Below, one piece after another: positions 6,157-7,698 of a stretch of 7,698 nucleotides of DNA. Position 1 is the first letter of the stretch. Each line of letters starts with the position of its first letter. Under the pieces are notes generated by a model. That model saw nothing but the letters and a program-made list of their open reading frames with translations. It did not search any database and was not told where the DNA came from. The stretch is from contig CBDVCD010000162.1 in the NCBI GenBank assembly GCA_965372385.1, positions 1 to 7,698 of the forward strand. The letters are read 5' to 3'. The position numbers and the translations under genes were made by a program. Source of the stretch: JASJBU01 sp965372385. Lineage in GTDB: Bacteria > Pseudomonadota > Gammaproteobacteria > Chromatiales > Chromatiaceae.

Positions 6157-6176
6157 CTGACCCCGACCGGGGTCAG
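6157..6176. terminator. strong hairpin between convergent genes, possible bidirectional terminator
   Basis: CTGACCCC (6157-6164) and GGGGTCAG (6169-6176) form a perfect 8-bp GC-rich stem with loop GACC. It lies 44 bases past the stop of the outer-membrane gene on the minus strand and 156 bases past the stop of the 4-TM gene on the plus strand. No T-run follows on either strand, so Rho-independent termination is uncertain; it may act mainly in 3'-end protection. The remaining bases of the 6002-6219 gap, outside this and the REP pair, show nothing further. Confidence 0.4.
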
Positions 6177-6219
6177 CATGACAGGCAATGCATTGTGCTG
6201 CTCTGGAAGGTATCTCGCG

Positions 6220-7062
6220 TCAGAATCCCACGGACAGGAAGAGGATCGGCCCGTCGAGGCGGTAATTGTACGTATCTCTCGAGCGGTCATCGTCCACCGT
6301 CAGATCGGTGTCGAACAGCGTATAGCCCACGCCGACGCCAAAACGCTGCCACGGCCTCCACTCCAGCAGGGCGGTCGCCGTCGTCAGGTTGCCATCGAAG
6401 TCCCCGTAGTTCAAGCTGAACCAGCCAATGCCTCCTTCCAGGGCCAGGGTGGGTGTGAAGGCGTAGCTGCCATAAAGTCGCGCATTCGGCAGCGGCGCCG
6501 TGGCCTCCGCCGTTTCCTTGCCAATGGGAATCTCAAACTCACCGATAAATCCCAATCCCTCGAGGCTGATCGACATGTCAGCGATATGCAGTCCCAAACC
6601 GACACCCAGCTCGCTATTCGTGTTGCGCAGGAACGACCAGCCAACCCCTACAGAATAGATATCGGTCTCGATTTCCGCCCTCGTGGCGATGCCTAAGGGA
6701 ATCGTAATATCGCCGAATGTTATCTCGGTGTCCGAGGTGCCAGTGCCGTCCTGGCTCGAGCCAAAGTATCCGTAGTCCAGACGCCAGCGTTCGCTGAAAC
6801 GCCAGTGCCCGCCTAACCACGCCGAGGTCGTGTTGCCCTCCACACCGTAATCACCCAGATCGATCTCTGAACCGATGGGGGTATCGCCAAGCTTCAGCTG
6901 GGAACTGACACTGAACTCGCCGTCCAGAGATGTGCCGCCCAGGCGGAACACCAGGTTATCGTTGAGTGTCGGATTCACTCCGCTTTCGGCCAGCACAGGA
7001 CTGGTGAAACAGGCCAGCATTACAGTTGAAAGACTGACAGCGCGGTAGTTCAAATTAAACAT
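6220..7062 (-). CDS. outer-membrane beta-barrel protein, function unknown
   Basis: A 280-residue exported protein. Residues 1-25 are a signal peptide (basic-polar start NLNYR, hydrophobic core, cleavage after VLA before ES). The mature part is a series of alternating amphipathic strands separated by Gly/Asp/Asn-rich turns, for example HWRFSERWRLDYGYF, DIYSVGVGWSFL, ELGVGLGLHIADM, ARLYGSYAFTPTLALEGGIGWF and RFGVGVGYTLF. It ends in an aromatic residue after a beta strand (GPILFLSVGF), the usual signal for BAM-dependent barrel insertion. Length and strand count suggest a small barrel of roughly 8-12 strands. No ligand or enzyme motif is visible, so pore, adhesin or structural roles are all open. 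Start: two adjacent ATGs at 7065 and 7062; 7062 has the better spacing (7 bases) from AAAAAGG. A longer frame from 7143 would bury the signal peptide and is rejected. It is convergent to the 4-TM gene. Confidence 0.85.
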   Translation of the reverse strand: MFNLNYRAVSLSTVMLACFTSPVLAESGVNPTLNDNLVFRLGGTSLDGEFSVSSQLKLGDTPIGSEIDLGDYGVEGNTTSAWLGGHWRFSERWRLDYGYFGSSQDGTGTSDTEITFGDITIPLGIATRAEIETDIYSVGVGWSFLRNTNSELGVGLGLHIADMSISLEGLGFIGEFEIPIGKETAEATAPLPNARLYGSYAFTPTLALEGGIGWFSLNYGDFDGNLTTATALLEWRPWQRFGVGVGYTLFDTDLTVDDDRSRDTYNYRLDGPILFLSVGF

Positions 7063-7305
7063 CATGGCACCTTTTTCACTGATTTTTGTGTACTCTGCCG
7101 CGCGTTGCACTTGCGACCCCGAAATCTCGATTATTCCAGACATTGCTTTTTGAGCACCCGGTGGTCAGAAGGATCTGATGACACAGGTTTCTCGGTTGCC
7201 ACCGCACGGAGGCCTGATTAACTACACCCTTATTTCTTGATTGTACATACTAGTCGGCTATGCGGTACACGGCCATTGCACTTTGGTCTCAATACAGTGT
7301 AGTAA

Positions 7306-7334
7306 AACATATCGCCATAGCATAATGACGTCAA
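7306..7334 (-). promoter_or_regulatory. putative sigma-70 promoter upstream of the outer-membrane gene
   Basis: On the minus strand TTGACG (7334-7329, 5 of 6 to -35 consensus) is followed after exactly 17 bases by TATGTT (7311-7306, 4 of 6 to -10 consensus). Transcription would begin near 7299 and run toward the outer-membrane gene, giving a leader of about 237 bases. The surrounding 7201-7341 stretch is clearly richer in A and T than the genes around it, which fits a promoter region. The leader (7063-7299) contains no gene that I can support; only a small 5-bp hairpin (TCAGA/TCTGA, 7165-7178) was noted in it. Confidence 0.45.
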
Positions 7335-7341
7335 GTATGTG

Positions 7342-7698
7342 CTACTTGCAGGTCTGCTCGACCTGCTGACGCGCCTGTTCCAGATGCTGTTGCATCTCTT
7401 CCCAACTGACACGACGCGATGTGCCATCGGGATCAATAATGAGGCGGCGATTGGGGGGCACGGATTCGAGCTCCTTCAGCTTGCCGCGAGCTGCTTCGCA
7501 AGCCGTTTTCTGACGCTTTGCCTCCTCCTTGGCCCCAGCCTTTTCAGCTTGTTGTTTACGGCGTTCCTCCCCCATGGCGTCCACCTTGCGGTTTAGCTGT
7601 TCCACTTCCTCCTGGGCGCGCCTGGTTCTCTCTTGGGATGGCGCAGGGTCGATCTTTACCGCTTCCGCCTGGTCGGTGGCGGGCGCATCGGAGTAGAC
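7342..7698 (-). CDS. DUF4124-type protein with C-terminal coiled coil (partial, 5' end outside window)
   Basis: An open frame enters from the right edge and ends at TAG (7344-7342). 118 codons are visible and the N-terminus is missing. The first visible residues, VYSDAPATDQAEAV, look like the end of a DUF4124 domain, normally a secreted N-terminal module of the form YKWxDxxGxxxYSDxPP. This is followed by a highly charged, Lys/Glu/Gln/Ala-rich helix predicted to be a coiled coil (about visible residues 20-75). Then come a short segment with PPNRRLIIDPDGTSRRVSWEEM and a second short helix ending VEQTCK. DUF4124 proteins are generally periplasmic and of unknown function. Internal GTG or ATG codons (for example at 7605) could be mistaken for starts, but the frame is open to the edge and the domain remnant lies upstream of them. 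A weak dyad (CAAGTA/TACTTG, 7332-7348) overlaps the stop codon. Confidence 0.78.
   Translation of the reverse strand, partial: VYSDAPATDQAEAVKIDPAPSQERTRRAQEEVEQLNRKVDAMGEERRKQQAEKAGAKEEAKRQKTACEAARGKLKELESVPPNRRLIIDPDGTSRRVSWEEMQQHLEQARQQVEQTCK

Noticed and set aside
7000..7062. Lipoprotein signal (LAC) in the outer-membrane protein
   Set aside because: The residues before Cys are M-L-A, not a proper lipobox. A normal signal peptidase I site (VLA before ES) follows.
7063..7143. Longer start for the outer-membrane protein (307 residues)
   Set aside because: It would place 27 polar residues before an otherwise normal signal peptide; the ATG pair at 7065/7062 has the ribosome site.
7230..7436. 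68-codon minus-strand frame across the DUF4124 3' end
   Set aside because: It overlaps the DUF4124 frame and the promoter region and has no domain character.

Overview
The window is GC-rich, densely coded bacterial DNA of proteobacterial type, most likely from a gammaproteobacterium. The signs are FixJ/NarL-style two-component genes, an outer-membrane beta-barrel with a C-terminal Phe, a DUF4124 protein, a DUF502 protein, and a REP-like repeat pair with GTAG heads. No rRNA, tRNA, CRISPR array, transposase or phage gene was seen.

Layout. On the left, two minus-strand genes: a DUF502-type membrane protein cut by the window edge (1-378) and a 14-TM MFS transporter of the DHA2 type (523-2148). 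A divergent intergenic region (2149-2303) carries a perfect palindrome. A plus-strand signalling block follows. It holds a membrane sensor histidine kinase (7 TM, PAS, HisKA, ATPase) whose frame is broken at a run of seven G (2304-4146), an overlapping LuxR/FixJ-type response regulator (4133-4765), a second copy of the palindrome (4830-4847), a stand-alone receiver protein (4908-5285), and a 4-TM protein with an apparent internal duplication (5408-6001). A convergent gap (6002-6219) holds an inverted pair of REP-like hairpins and a further hairpin. On the minus strand to the right are an outer-membrane beta-barrel protein (6220-7062) and the 3' part of a DUF4124/coiled-coil protein (7342-7698, cut by the edge).

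How the genes may work together. The kinase and regulator overlap and look like a translationally coupled pair. The same 18-base sequence, an inverted repeat of TTGGAC around CAAA, lies once in front of the kinase operon (and of the divergent transporter) and once in front of the receiver-only gene. The simplest reading is that it is the operator of the LuxR-type regulator, which would then control its own operon, the receiver protein (perhaps a phosphate sink or feedback partner), possibly the 4-TM protein, and possibly the exporter. The signal is unknown. This regulon is inferred from site duplication and gene order only.

The most notable points are the duplicated palindrome, the frameshift that separates the kinase dimerisation/phosphoacceptor domain from its ATPase domain, the stand-alone receiver with its own operator copy, and the duplicated 4-TM protein of unknown function.
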